A stretch of 36,573 nt of DNA from Beijerinckiaceae bacterium (GCA_947474545.1 CANJJI010000029.1:1-36573), one strand, 5' to 3'. Positions 15,883-24,964 are shown, counted from the first letter of the stretch. Program-made: numbers and translations. The notes: generated by a model from the sequence alone, not told the origin.

Positions 15883-17679
15883 ATGAGCAACCACCATTCT
15901 CCGGGTTTTGACGACCAGCTGCTGCGCCATGGTGCCTCTCGCGGCCGCTTCGCTGGCAGCGAACATCCAGGTGCGCCGGCTGTACGGATTCTCCGGCTGC
16001 TGGCCGGTATATTTCGTACCCCCGCAAGATTTGCCACAGCCGGGCTTATTTTGGCAGCTGGTTGCATCACCGTCGGCGAAGTCTTTGTCGTGCTTCGCCT
16101 GTCCAGCTGGAATGCAGATTTTTTCAATCTCCTGGAAAAGAAAGCGGTTGAAGGCCTCATCACACAGATCTGGATTTTTCTCGCCATCGTTGTCACCATG
16201 ATGTGCCTGCAGGGTGGCAGTCTGGAAACCAAGATGCGGCTTCAAATGAGGCTGCGCACCTGGTTGACACGTGTGGTCCGCGACGCCTGGATGGCGGACG
16301 GTCGTCACTACAGATTGCGCTATATGAGCGGTGAACATGCCAACGAAGAAGGCCGCCTCACCGATGACATCCGTGTCAGCTGCGAAATGGTTGTCGAATT
16401 TGGCGTGTCCCTGCTTTATTCATTGACGCAGATCGTGCTGTTTTCCAGCGTGCTCTGGCTCAATTCCGGGCCGCTGACGATTTCGGCCGCCGGTGCGTCG
16501 CTGACGATACCCGGACACATGTTCTGGGTGGCGATCCTTTATGCCATCGCGGGCGCTATCATCACCATACTGATCGGCCACCCGCTTGTACGGGCGACCG
16601 ACAAGCGGCAAACCGCTGAGGCCGATTATCGTGCGCGTCTTGTGATTTCCATCAACCATTCCCAGACGATCGCACTGAGCGGCGCAGAATCCGGCGAACG
16701 CCGAAGGCTCGGGGCAGCGTTTAATCGCATCCTCGACGCCTGGCGGATCCAGAAAACGTCTTTCCGGAACCTGATCTACTTTTCTGCCGGTTACGGAACG
16801 CTGACTGGTGTGCTGCCTTTGCTGGTATTGGCGCCGCGTTACTTTTCTGGCGACATCACGTTAGGCGCATTGATGCAGGTGACGATTGCCTTCGGGCAGG
16901 TTACGACTGCCCTATCGTGGCTTTCGGGAAATTACTCTGGCATCGCACAATGGGAGGCCTCTGCCTCTCGTGTGCTTGCGCTGCATGAAGCGGTTTCCGA
17001 TATTGATGATGAATTTGAGGGCGACAGCGCTGGCCGCTTCACGCGGGCGGCTATCAATGGTCCCAATCTGACCTTCCGCGATCTCAGCCTGTTTTCGCCT
17101 GCTGGTGAAATCCTCGTTCAGCGATTTTCCGCCGATCTCTGTCCTGGCGAGCGTGTGCTTGTTGAGGCCACGCCACATGCGGCTGAAGGCCTGTTTCGCG
17201 CGGTGGCCGGACTTTCGTTTCTTGGCGCAGGCCGGATAGAATTGCCGGAAGGAAGCGCGCCGCTCTTTATGGGTGAATATCCCTATTTGCCCGAGACAAC
17301 TTTGCTGGAAGCGCTCGTCGAGCAACAGCACCTGGACAAACTCGATAAAGATGATGTGGCGCGTGTGCTTGTCGACGTAGGGCTTGCGAAACTTGTGCCG
17401 TTGATCGAGCGAAGCGGAAAATGGGAACAGGAACTGGGCATAGAAGACCGGCAAAGGCTTGGTTTTGCTATCGCGATCCTGCGCAAACCAGGCTGGATCT
17501 TGATGCACGAAGCCACAAGCGCCCTAACGCAAGCGGCTGAAGACCAGATTGTTGGCATACTCGAACAGCGATTGCCCGATGCCGCAATCATCAGAATTAC
17601 CCATCGCGGTGTGACAGAGCGCGGATTTCACCGGCGGATATCGATATCGGATACTGCGGCCACAGGCATCGAATCCTGA
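15883..17679 (+). CDS. BacA/YddA-like ABC transporter with degenerate nucleotide-binding domain
   Basis: A 598-residue membrane protein: N-terminal ABC_membrane_2 (SbmA/BacA/YddA-type) domain, about residues 40-370, then a C-terminal domain in the position of an ABC ATPase, about 385-590. Homology to the YddA NBD is clear (GRIELPEG, YPYLPETTLLEAL, RQRLGFAIAILRKPGW, EATSAL, RITHR). However, the Walker A site reads VEATPHAAEG (427-436) with no GxxGxGK(S/T), the Walker B aspartate is replaced by H542 (LMHEATS), and the signature LSxGE is replaced by LGIED. E543 and the H-loop histidine remain. It is therefore probably not an ATPase. SbmA/BacA proteins import peptides without any NBD using the proton gradient, whereas BclA/YddA have a working NBD, so this protein could be intermediate. 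It diverges from the SMR gene. Family confident; energy coupling inferred. Confidence 0.87.
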   Translation: MSNHHSPGFDDQLLRHGASRGRFAGSEHPGAPAVRILRLLAGIFRTPARFATAGLILAAGCITVGEVFVVLRLSSWNADFFNLLEKKAVEGLITQIWIFLAIVVTMMCLQGGSLETKMRLQMRLRTWLTRVVRDAWMADGRHYRLRYMSGEHANEEGRLTDDIRVSCEMVVEFGVSLLYSLTQIVLFSSVLWLNSGPLTISAAGASLTIPGHMFWVAILYAIAGAIITILIGHPLVRATDKRQTAEADYRARLVISINHSQTIALSGAESGERRRLGAAFNRILDAWRIQKTSFRNLIYFSAGYGTLTGVLPLLVLAPRYFSGDITLGALMQVTIAFGQVTTALSWLSGNYSGIAQWEASASRVLALHEAVSDIDDEFEGDSAGRFTRAAINGPNLTFRDLSLFSPAGEILVQRFSADLCPGERVLVEATPHAAEGLFRAVAGLSFLGAGRIELPEGSAPLFMGEYPYLPETTLLEALVEQQHLDKLDKDDVARVLVDVGLAKLVPLIERSGKWEQELGIEDRQRLGFAIAILRKPGWILMHEATSALTQAAEDQIVGILEQRLPDAAIIRITHRGVTERGFHRRISISDTAATGIES

Positions 17680-17760
17680 GACACAGTTCGGGACAGTGCG
17701 CCGTTGACGGTCTCCGGCCACCTAGTAATATCCGCACAACAGAACATCGGGAGCAGCGCA

Positions 17761-18918
17761 ATGGACGGGAATGTCGAACGTCCCTCAGGCAAACGTCATT
17801 TGCATGAAACCGGACCGCAGACTTTGATGGGCCGCCTGCTGCGTCACTTCTGGCATCCCGTGGCGCTCGCAGTAGATGTGCCGGCACGTTCGGCGCGCGC
17901 CATCAGGATTTTGAGCGAAGACCTTACTTTATATCGTGGTGAAAGCGGGCGGCCCTATCTGGTTGGCGGCCGCTGTGCGCATCGCTGCACCGTGCTGCAC
18001 ACGGGTATTGTTCAGGGTGAAGATATCAGCTGTATGTATCATGGCTGGCGCTATGATAGTACGGGTTTATGCAAGGACATTCCCGCCGAAAAGCAGCCAC
18101 GGGCAAAACCGGTTCGCATCGCTGGTTACCCTGTCCACGAATATTGCGGGCTGATCTTCGCCTATATGGGACCCTTGCCTGCGCCTGAATTCGAACTGCC
18201 ACGCAAGGAGATTTTTGAAGACACAAGCCGCGCAATCATCGCCAAGCGCGAGTTTTGGGACTGCAACTGGTTTCAGCAGGTCGAAAATTCCATGGACGCG
18301 GTCCATCTGAGCTTTGCGCATATGTGGGGTATAGAAGGCCAGTTCGGATCAGCCATTTCAGGTGGACGCCAGATTCCAGATCTCGAATACGAGGAAACCA
18401 GCAGCGGCATCCGCCAGATCGCCACGCGCTCCAACGGCAATGTGCGCATCAGCGACTGGACGTTTCCCAACAACAATCACATCGTTGTGCCCGGCCTGGA
18501 TAAGAATTCATCCTGGGGACATGTCAGCGTCTGGGCGACGCCGGTGGACGATGAAAACACCATGCGGTTCAGGCTTTACTCGACTGACGAGACTGATCCA
18601 ACAAAGATTGCGAAAGCCAGGCAGGACCAGAAATTCGAACCGCTGGACCATGTCGAGAAATTGTTTTCGGGCGATCTCTCTGGCTTGAGCGAGCAGGCCT
18701 TGATCAGTGCGCAGGATTATCTCGCGGTACGCGGACAAGGCGCGATTTGCGATCGCGATGAGGAAAATCTGTCGGCATCCGATGCCGGCATTATCTTCCT
18801 CAGAAAACTTTTTTTGCGCGAGCTGGAAGCGATTTCGCGCGGACAGGAAACCAAGACATGGGCCAGGCTTGCTGACAAAGTGCATCTGCCTCCCCCTCCC
18901 GTCGCCGCCGTGATCTGA
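17761..18918 (+). CDS. Second Rieske non-heme iron oxygenase large subunit
   Basis: A 385-residue Rieske oxygenase. Cluster ligands are C72, H74, C91 and H94 (CAH...CMYH); the catalytic iron motif is D179, H182 and H187 (MDAVHLSFAH). It is of the vanillate/phthalate homo-oligomeric class, probably demethylating or hydroxylating an aromatic or similar ring substrate. The start at 17761 has GGGAGC upstream and gives a normal N-terminus; the frame is open back to 17704. It heads an apparent operon with two TctC binding proteins (38 and 27 bases apart) and a quinone-oxidoreductase-like gene. No ferredoxin or reductase gene accompanies it, so it may borrow the reductase at 8472-9485 or use the MDR-type protein of its operon, which lacks iron-sulfur motifs. 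Confidence 0.91.
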   Translation: MDGNVERPSGKRHLHETGPQTLMGRLLRHFWHPVALAVDVPARSARAIRILSEDLTLYRGESGRPYLVGGRCAHRCTVLHTGIVQGEDISCMYHGWRYDSTGLCKDIPAEKQPRAKPVRIAGYPVHEYCGLIFAYMGPLPAPEFELPRKEIFEDTSRAIIAKREFWDCNWFQQVENSMDAVHLSFAHMWGIEGQFGSAISGGRQIPDLEYEETSSGIRQIATRSNGNVRISDWTFPNNNHIVVPGLDKNSSWGHVSVWATPVDDENTMRFRLYSTDETDPTKIAKARQDQKFEPLDHVEKLFSGDLSGLSEQALISAQDYLAVRGQGAICDRDEENLSASDAGIIFLRKLFLRELEAISRGQETKTWARLADKVHLPPPPVAAVI

Positions 18919-18956
18919 AGGCACGCTTTATCTTTCGTGGATGTCAAAGGGGATAC

Positions 18957-19949
18957 ATGAAACTCTCATCATGGCTTGGCGGAATGTTCGTAAAATCCAT
19001 GCTGGCCGCCTGCATCTTTGCCACCTCTGTGGCAGCTGTGATCCCGGCAGTTGCGCAGGGCTACCCCAATCGCGCGATCAAGATTGTTGTTCCTGCAACT
19101 GCCGGGGGCGCGCTCGACCTGATCTCGCGCGTACTTGCAGACAAAACGTCGGAAGATTTGAAGCAGCCTGTCTATGTAGAGAACAAGCCTGGCGCCAACT
19201 GGATCATAGGCATGCAAGCAGTCGCCAGTGCTGCGCCGGATGGTTATACCTTGCTGGTAGTTTCAGGTTCAGGTTTCAGCATCAATCCGCATCTTTTCAA
19301 AAATGTTCCGCCCATCAGCGATTTCACGCCCATTATAGCGGCGACGAAAGGCACGTTCGTGCTCATCGTCAATCCCAAACTCAATGTCGCCACCGTGCCG
19401 GAATTCATAAACGTCCTGAAACAAAGCCCCGGCAAGCTTAATCATGCCTCCAACAGCGCCACGACAAAGCTGCTCGCCGAACTGTTCAAAGTGAACGCAG
19501 GAGTCGAATTTTCCGATATCGGCTATCGCGGTGCGTCACAATCCATCAACGACACCATGCTGGGCATAACCGATTTCAGCTTTGTGGATTACGGCAGCGC
19601 ATCGAGCTTCATGCAACAGGGCGTAGTTAAGCCCTTGGCGGTAACGTCACTGGGGCAGTACGAACTCAGTCCCGAAATAAAGCCGCTCTCGGCACAGGGA
19701 TTTCCGGGCTTTGCCGTCGATGGCGGCACAATCGTCTTTGCGCCCGCTCAAGTACCGCGTGAAATCATTGCAAGACTCAACCAGATCCTCCTGAAGGTGT
19801 TGAAGTCACCGGACACAAACACGCGTTTTCGCGCGATTGGTCAGATCGCCTTTGGCAATTCTGCCGAAGAAACTGAAAAGAACCTGATGAATGAAGCGCG
19901 GCAATGGGCTGATCTTATCCGGGACCGCAATATAAAATTCAATCCGTAG
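18957..19949 (+). CDS. Tripartite tricarboxylate transporter receptor (TctC/Bug family), copy 1
   Basis: A 330-residue periplasmic receptor. The signal peptide runs to about residue 35 (AVAQ), followed by YPNRAIKIVVPATAGGALDLISRVLA, the hallmark opening of Bug proteins (YP-x-(K/R)-x-I-x-hhhP...GG..D...R). It captures carboxylated or aromatic solutes for a TctAB-type permease or acts as a sensor. AAGGGG lies about five bases before the start. It is second in the operon after the Rieske oxygenase and directly abuts the next open frame. No tctA or tctB is present in the window. The ligand is probably the oxygenase substrate (inference). Confidence 0.92.
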   Translation: MKLSSWLGGMFVKSMLAACIFATSVAAVIPAVAQGYPNRAIKIVVPATAGGALDLISRVLADKTSEDLKQPVYVENKPGANWIIGMQAVASAAPDGYTLLVVSGSGFSINPHLFKNVPPISDFTPIIAATKGTFVLIVNPKLNVATVPEFINVLKQSPGKLNHASNSATTKLLAELFKVNAGVEFSDIGYRGASQSINDTMLGITDFSFVDYGSASSFMQQGVVKPLAVTSLGQYELSPEIKPLSAQGFPGFAVDGGTIVFAPAQVPREIIARLNQILLKVLKSPDTNTRFRAIGQIAFGNSAEETEKNLMNEARQWADLIRDRNIKFNP

Positions 19950-19976
19950 ATGATTGCATATCTGCCCGGAGGATCA

Positions 19977-21023
19977 ATGCCAGAGACGTATGACGATGGC
20001 GGCAATTCGAAACCGATCGCACAACCGCTCAGCCGCCGCGCCTTTATCGGCTCCAGCCTTTGCGCCTTGCTTTCACAACCTGCAAAGGCAGCGATCACTT
20101 TTTCTGGCAAGACTATCAACCTGATTGTCGGATTTCCGCCCGGCGGCGGGGTGGACAATGGGGCGCGATTGATGGCCCGCTACTTGCCGCGCTTTCTTTC
20201 CGGCACGCCCAATATCGTGATTCAGAACATGCCGGGCGCGGGCGGCGTCATCGCAGGTAATTATCTTTATACCAAAGCGCCGCGCGACGGCCTGACGCTG
20301 GGTGTTCCCGGACGCGACTGGCCTCTTGTACCTATTCTGAACCCCTCGGGCGCACGTTACCAGCCGCTTGAATTTGAATATATAGGTTCGACCGGCGAAG
20401 TGAATACATTCATCTGGTTAAATAAGAATCTGGGCATCGCAAATGCCGGCGAGTTCAAGGCGAGCAAGAAGCCAATCATTTTCGGCGGTATGACGCCGGA
20501 CACACAACCCAGCATGGTTGCAAAAATTCTCGCCATGAATGGCTATCCCATCAAGGTTGTGAGCGGTTATCGCGGTACTGCCGAGATCGTCAACGCCATC
20601 GAATCCGGGGAGGTGGATGCGATCAAGACCAATGCGGCTAGTTTCGCGCGGCGGCCCGACATGGCGGAAAAGACAACGCGGCTCATGCAGTTATTACCGT
20701 CAAAGGAACCGCTGCCCCTGACATCGGATTTTGTTGACGAAAATTCCAGGCTCCTGCTGAAGTTGACAGGTTATGCAAGCGCCACCGGAATGCCGCTGGT
20801 TGCACCGCCTGGTTCACCTGGGGAATATGTTGCAGCCTATCGCGACGCCTTTGCGAAAATGGCGGTGGACCCTGGTTTCGCGGATGAAGCGGAAAAGCTC
20901 GGCGAACCCCATGGCTCGCCTCTCGGTGGCGAGCAGATAAAAGCTATTCTGCAAGATACAATCAACGCCGCGACACCTGCGGTGCTTGAAACATTCCGCA
21001 AACTGGCGTCTTTAAGTAATTGA
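19977..21023 (+). CDS. Tripartite tricarboxylate transporter receptor (TctC/Bug-like), copy 2, Tat signal
   Basis: A 348-residue receptor with the Bug-type opening KTINLIVGFPPGGGVDNGARL and NMPGAGGVIAGNYLY. Unlike copy 1 it has a twin-arginine leader (SRRAFIGSS at about residues 19-27) and therefore probably folds before export. The open frame begins at 19950, immediately after the previous stop, but the ATG at 19977 has GGAGGA just upstream and better matches expected leader length. The two receptors are divergent in sequence, so the operon likely handles two related ligands or uses one as a sensor. It is followed 14 bases later by the MDR-type oxidoreductase. Confidence 0.88.
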   Translation: MPETYDDGGNSKPIAQPLSRRAFIGSSLCALLSQPAKAAITFSGKTINLIVGFPPGGGVDNGARLMARYLPRFLSGTPNIVIQNMPGAGGVIAGNYLYTKAPRDGLTLGVPGRDWPLVPILNPSGARYQPLEFEYIGSTGEVNTFIWLNKNLGIANAGEFKASKKPIIFGGMTPDTQPSMVAKILAMNGYPIKVVSGYRGTAEIVNAIESGEVDAIKTNAASFARRPDMAEKTTRLMQLLPSKEPLPLTSDFVDENSRLLLKLTGYASATGMPLVAPPGSPGEYVAAYRDAFAKMAVDPGFADEAEKLGEPHGSPLGGEQIKAILQDTINAATPAVLETFRKLASLSN

Positions 21024-21037
21024 GAAGGAGTTATGAG

Positions 21038-21964
21038 ATGAAAGCATCATTCATCCGGCGGCATGGTGGGCCCGAGGTTCTCGAATATGGCGAGCTGCCC
21101 GATCCCGTTGCAAAGGCGGGGGAAGTCATCGTTGACATTCATGCCGCCAGCGTCAATGGCGCGGACTGGAAAGTCCGGGAAGGCGGCTATGGCAGCGACA
21201 CCCAATTTCCCTATGTGCTCGGCCGCGATTTTTCCGGAATCGTAAGTGCGCTGGGTGCAGGTGTATCCGATCTTAAGATTGGCGATGAAGTCTTTGGCGT
21301 TTGCGCCGCAGGGCAGGAAGGCGCGTATGCGGAAAAGATAGCCATTGCAGCATCTATCGTAACGAAAAAGTCTGCATCGATGACGCACGTTCAGGCTGCC
21401 GCTCTCGCGCTTGCGGGACTGACCGCGCTGGTCTCAGTCGAGGACACGCTCAAACTACAGCCGGGGGAGACCATCTTTATTCAGGGTGGCGCGGGCGGTG
21501 TCGCCAGTTTTGCGATCCAGCTTGCCAAACACATCGGCGCGAAGGTGATCACAACAGCGAGTGCGGCAAATCATGACTTTCTGCGCAAGCTGGGCGCGGA
21601 TGAAATCATCGATTATCACACGCAGGATTTCACCCGAATGGTGAAAAACTGCGACGCCGTGTTCGATACTGTGGGCGGCGATCCCGCGTTGGCGACATTC
21701 GGAATATTGAAGCCCGGCGGGCGCGCCGCATTCATTGCGTCTGGCGGTAAAGCGCCGGTTTCGCCGCGTGCCGATGTACAATCCCTGCGTCCGCAAGTGG
21801 GCCGGGATCGCGCCCATCTGGATCGCATCAGCGAATTGTTCACCAAGGGCGCCATCGCGCCGCCAGAGGTGAAACTTTACACGCTCGCTGAAGCAGAAGC
21901 GGCTCATCGCATCAGCGAAGGCCGCCATTTGCGCGGCAAACTTGTTTTTCAGGTCCGCCCGTAG
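21038..21964 (+). CDS. Zinc-independent MDR oxidoreductase (quinone oxidoreductase-like, NADPH)
   Basis: A 308-residue medium-chain dehydrogenase/reductase of the quinone oxidoreductase/enoyl reductase group. The GroES-like fold covers residues 1-125, and the nucleotide-binding domain has GGAGGVASFAIQLAKHIGA near residue 149. The cysteine and histidine zinc ligands of alcohol dehydrogenases are absent. It would reduce an enone or quinone with NADPH. AAGGAG lies seven bases before the start at 21038. It is last in the Rieske-TctC-TctC operon. Its 3' end overlaps the convergent FAD monooxygenase gene by 16 bases (21949-21964). Confidence 0.88.
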   Translation: MKASFIRRHGGPEVLEYGELPDPVAKAGEVIVDIHAASVNGADWKVREGGYGSDTQFPYVLGRDFSGIVSALGAGVSDLKIGDEVFGVCAAGQEGAYAEKIAIAASIVTKKSASMTHVQAAALALAGLTALVSVEDTLKLQPGETIFIQGGAGGVASFAIQLAKHIGAKVITTASAANHDFLRKLGADEIIDYHTQDFTRMVKNCDAVFDTVGGDPALATFGILKPGGRAAFIASGGKAPVSPRADVQSLRPQVGRDRAHLDRISELFTKGAIAPPEVKLYTLAEAEAAHRISEGRHLRGKLVFQVRP

Positions 21965-23646
21965 CCGCTGATCGCAGCGATGACACCACTGGCGTCGGCG
22001 GGCATGTCATCGCTGCGCCAGGCCACATGACCATCAGGCCGCACCAGCACGAAGCGCCGTTCGTATATGCGCGCAGCAGCGGCATTTTCTATGCACTCGA
22101 GGCGCATGGGCACAGCGGCTTTGCGCGCTGCCGCCAGCATCGGCCCGGCCTTCGCGCCATCATCGTTGAAACACAGCAATACGTAACCGCGTCCGAACAG
22201 ATCAAGGATCGACGCGCCCTCGCGCAGCCAGACATGAGGCGCACGATGGCCGGGCCGCGTGGTGGCCGTATAGCTTGCCGCGTCATGGGGTGGCGCTGGT
22301 GTTCCGTCAGCAATAATGAGTGGCGACGCCTCATAATGATAACCAAGATGTACACCGATAGGCGCGAAGTGTTTGATCTTCGGCGGCAGTTTTTCAGCGA
22401 GCGCGCGGCGGGCTCCAGTGCCTGTTTCACCTGGTTCTTCAATCTGCATCGCCTGCGCAAAAATGTCGCCGCTGCGGGCGTAATTGTCTGCCGCTTCTAA
22501 AGTGTTTCGCGTACCTATGGGTCTGCGTTCTCTATCGTAAGTGGCGAGGATCGCTGGATTGGCCCAGCCCTGCATCACCGCGTCGATTTTCCACGCGAGA
22601 TCGGCCACGTCACCGATGCCGGTGTTCATGCCAAAGCCGCCGGTCGGCACGAACAAATGGCACGCATCACCCGCCAGAAACACGCGGCCTTCACCATAGG
22701 ATTCCGCAACAAGCTGACGCGGCAGCCATTCCAGCGCGGAGATGATTTCGATTTCTATATCAGCGCCAATCGCAGCTCTTATAAGCTCCTGCGGGTTCTG
22801 CAGACGCGCCTCTTCTTCCGAATTAAAATAGCGATTGAACACCCATTCATCGCCGCCATCGATTGTATAAATGGTTCCACCGCAGCCGGGTGCGAGCGGC
22901 CAATACATCACGCCGGCATTGCGCCCTAACGCAGCACGCAAGGCTGGCGCACGAAAATAAAGACCCAGCGCGATACCGAGAGTGCCGCGCCCAGTCAGCT
23001 TGATGCCAAGGCCCGCACGCACAACACTTTTTGCGCCATCGCAACCCGCGAGATATTGCGCCCGGCATGTTTCTTGATGGCCGCTCACTTCCTCTACCAA
23101 TGTGATATCGACGCCATCACCATCCTGCGTGAAGGACTCGATGCGGCATCCCAGCCGCAATTCGATCAGCGGGCTCGCCTTCACATGGGCGCGCAACATG
23201 CGCTCCAGCGGCGCTTGGGCAGTCCAGGTCTTGTAATAGGGAGAGGCCGTGGTCTCGGGAATCGATTGCGCCAATGCTGCAGCGTCAGTCTTCAGGGCGT
23301 TGATGGAGGGAATGGCGAAGCGGTGTATCTCCTCGCCCAGCATGCGTGTGACATAGACCACATCCAGCGCCTGATCGCGCGGCACGCCGGCGTCAATCAC
23401 CTTCTGGTCGAGGCCGAGGCGGCGGAAATGCTCCATGCTGCGCACGCCGATGGAAATGGCGCGCGGATGCGGGTTCACCTCGATCTGCGGATCAGCGACA
23501 ATGCAGCGGATGCCGCGCCAGGCGAGTTCCGCCGCGAGTGTCAGGCCAATCGGGCCTGCCCCGGCAATGACAACCGGCACAGCGCCGCGCGTTTGGTGAA
23601 CCAAGTCAGACAAATCGCCTCCGCAGGAACAACAACCATTGGCCAA
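21949..23646 (-). CDS. FAD-dependent aromatic monooxygenase (FAD_binding_3, MhpA/PheA-like)
   Basis: A flavoprotein hydroxylase of up to 565 residues. Motifs: GAGPIGLTLAAELAWRG (dinucleotide fold, about residues 30-46), a middle substrate region, and FLAGDACHLFVPTGGFGMNTG (second FAD motif, about 330-350). The C-terminal thioredoxin-like extension is typical of phenol and 3-(3-hydroxyphenyl)propionate hydroxylases. It adds a hydroxyl ortho to a phenolic OH using NAD(P)H and O2. No ATG start exists near the N-terminus. The longest frame begins with TTG at 23646, with GGAGGA directly adjacent; a second TTG at 23613 has GGAGG four bases upstream and may be the true start (giving MSDLVHQ). It diverges from the acyl-CoA dehydrogenase over about 60 bases, and its end overlaps the MDR gene. 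Confidence 0.9.
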   Translation of the reverse strand: MANGCCSCGGDLSDLVHQTRGAVPVVIAGAGPIGLTLAAELAWRGIRCIVADPQIEVNPHPRAISIGVRSMEHFRRLGLDQKVIDAGVPRDQALDVVYVTRMLGEEIHRFAIPSINALKTDAAALAQSIPETTASPYYKTWTAQAPLERMLRAHVKASPLIELRLGCRIESFTQDGDGVDITLVEEVSGHQETCRAQYLAGCDGAKSVVRAGLGIKLTGRGTLGIALGLYFRAPALRAALGRNAGVMYWPLAPGCGGTIYTIDGGDEWVFNRYFNSEEEARLQNPQELIRAAIGADIEIEIISALEWLPRQLVAESYGEGRVFLAGDACHLFVPTGGFGMNTGIGDVADLAWKIDAVMQGWANPAILATYDRERRPIGTRNTLEAADNYARSGDIFAQAMQIEEPGETGTGARRALAEKLPPKIKHFAPIGVHLGYHYEASPLIIADGTPAPPHDAASYTATTRPGHRAPHVWLREGASILDLFGRGYVLLCFNDDGAKAGPMLAAARKAAVPMRLECIENAAAARIYERRFVLVRPDGHVAWRSDDMPADASGVIAAISGYGRT

Positions 23647-23709
23647 TCCTCCGCTATCTCTTATTCATGGATTTCAAGGCGTCAAATCGCCTGAATATCC
23701 GGGGGCGAA

Positions 23710-24873
23710 ATGGACATTGCCACACATGAAGACCATGGCGATCTGCGCGAGGCGGTACGCGCGCTCTGCGCACAATTTGATGGCGCCTACTGGCGCGGCA
23801 TCGACGAGGCGCGCGGCTATCCCGATGCGTTCGCGGAAGCCCTGACCAAAGCAGGCTGGATGGCCGCGCTGATCCCTGCTGAATATGGCGGCTCCGGCCT
23901 CGGCCTCACGGAAGCCTCCGTCATCATGGAGGAAATCAATCGCTCCGGCGGTAATTCCGGCGCTGTGCATGGGCAGATGTACAATATGTCGACCCTGTTA
24001 CGCGCAGGCTCGGCGGCGCAGAAACAGGCCTATCTGCCCCGCATCGCCAGCGGCGAACTACGCCTGCAATCCATGGCCGTGACCGAACCCACCACGGGTT
24101 CTGATACGACGAAGCTGAAGACCACAGCTGTCCGCAAGGGAGATCGTTATGTCGTCAACGGGCAGAAGGTCTGGATATCGCGTGTACAGCATTCTGATTT
24201 GATGATCCTGCTGGCCCGCACCACGCCGCGCGAAGACGTGAAGAAGCGCACGGATGGCCTGTCGGTCTTCATCGTCGATGTGAAACAGGCGCTGGCCAAG
24301 GGCATGAGCGTGACGCCCATTCGCAACATGGTGAACCATGAAACCAATCAGGTGTTTTTCGACGATCTGGAAATCCCGGCCGAAAATCTCATCGGCGAGG
24401 AAGGCCAGGGCTTTCGCACCATTCTGGCCGGGCTGAATGCGGAGCGCGTGCTGATCGCCGCCGAATGCATTGGCGATGGCTATTGGTTTGTCGACAAGGC
24501 GCGCGCCTATGCAGGCGAGCGCCTTGTGTTCGACAGGCCCATCGGCATGAACCAGGGAGTGCAATTTCCCATTGCGCGTTCTTACGTGAACGTCCGGGCC
24601 GCCGATCTCATGCGTTATACGGCGGCGGCGTTGCACGATGCGGGCCGGCCCAATGGCGCGGAAGCCAATATGGCCAAGCACCTGGCCGCCGAATCCTCAT
24701 GGGAAGCCGCCAACGCCTGTCTGCAGACCCACGGCGGCTTTGGCTTTGCCGCCGAATATGACGTTGAGCGCAAATTCCGCGAAACGCGCCTCTATCAGGT
24801 CGCACCCATCTCCACCAATCTCGTGCTGTCCTACATCGCCGAACATGTGCTGGGCATGCCGAGATCGTATTGA
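23710..24873 (+). CDS. Acyl-CoA dehydrogenase
   Basis: A 387-residue flavoprotein that forms the alpha-beta double bond of an acyl-CoA. The family signatures MAVTEPTTGSDTTKLKT (about residues 119-135) and WISRVQHSD are clear. In the C-terminal motif the YEGT glutamate of medium- and short-chain enzymes is replaced (RLYQVAPISTN). A glutamate at residue 245 in AGLNAERVL corresponds to the helix-G base of isovaleryl-CoA and long-chain dehydrogenases, so the catalytic base is probably there. The substrate may be branched or aromatic-derived. It starts about 60 bases from the divergent FAD monooxygenase and ends in a palindrome before a convergent cupin gene. Confidence 0.91.
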   Translation: MDIATHEDHGDLREAVRALCAQFDGAYWRGIDEARGYPDAFAEALTKAGWMAALIPAEYGGSGLGLTEASVIMEEINRSGGNSGAVHGQMYNMSTLLRAGSAAQKQAYLPRIASGELRLQSMAVTEPTTGSDTTKLKTTAVRKGDRYVVNGQKVWISRVQHSDLMILLARTTPREDVKKRTDGLSVFIVDVKQALAKGMSVTPIRNMVNHETNQVFFDDLEIPAENLIGEEGQGFRTILAGLNAERVLIAAECIGDGYWFVDKARAYAGERLVFDRPIGMNQGVQFPIARSYVNVRAADLMRYTAAALHDAGRPNGAEANMAKHLAAESSWEAANACLQTHGGFGFAAEYDVERKFRETRLYQVAPISTNLVLSYIAEHVLGMPRSY

Positions 24874-24912
24874 GGGGCATTCAGGATGTCATCTAAGTTG
24901 CCATCTTAGCGT

Positions 24913-24950
24913 GTCATCCCGGATAAGCGCCGCGCGCTTTCCGGAATGAC
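24913..24950. repeat. Intergenic palindrome, CATCCCGGA family, between convergent genes
   Basis: GTCATCCCGGA (24913-24923) pairs with TCCGGAATGAC (24940-24950) with one mismatch, and the inner AAGCGC (24925-24930) pairs with GCGCTT (24934-24939), giving a stem of about 17 bp with a 3-base loop. It lies between the stops at 24873 and 24965 and could terminate transcription from both sides. Confidence 0.75.
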
Positions 24951-24964
24951 CATAGACCAATCGA

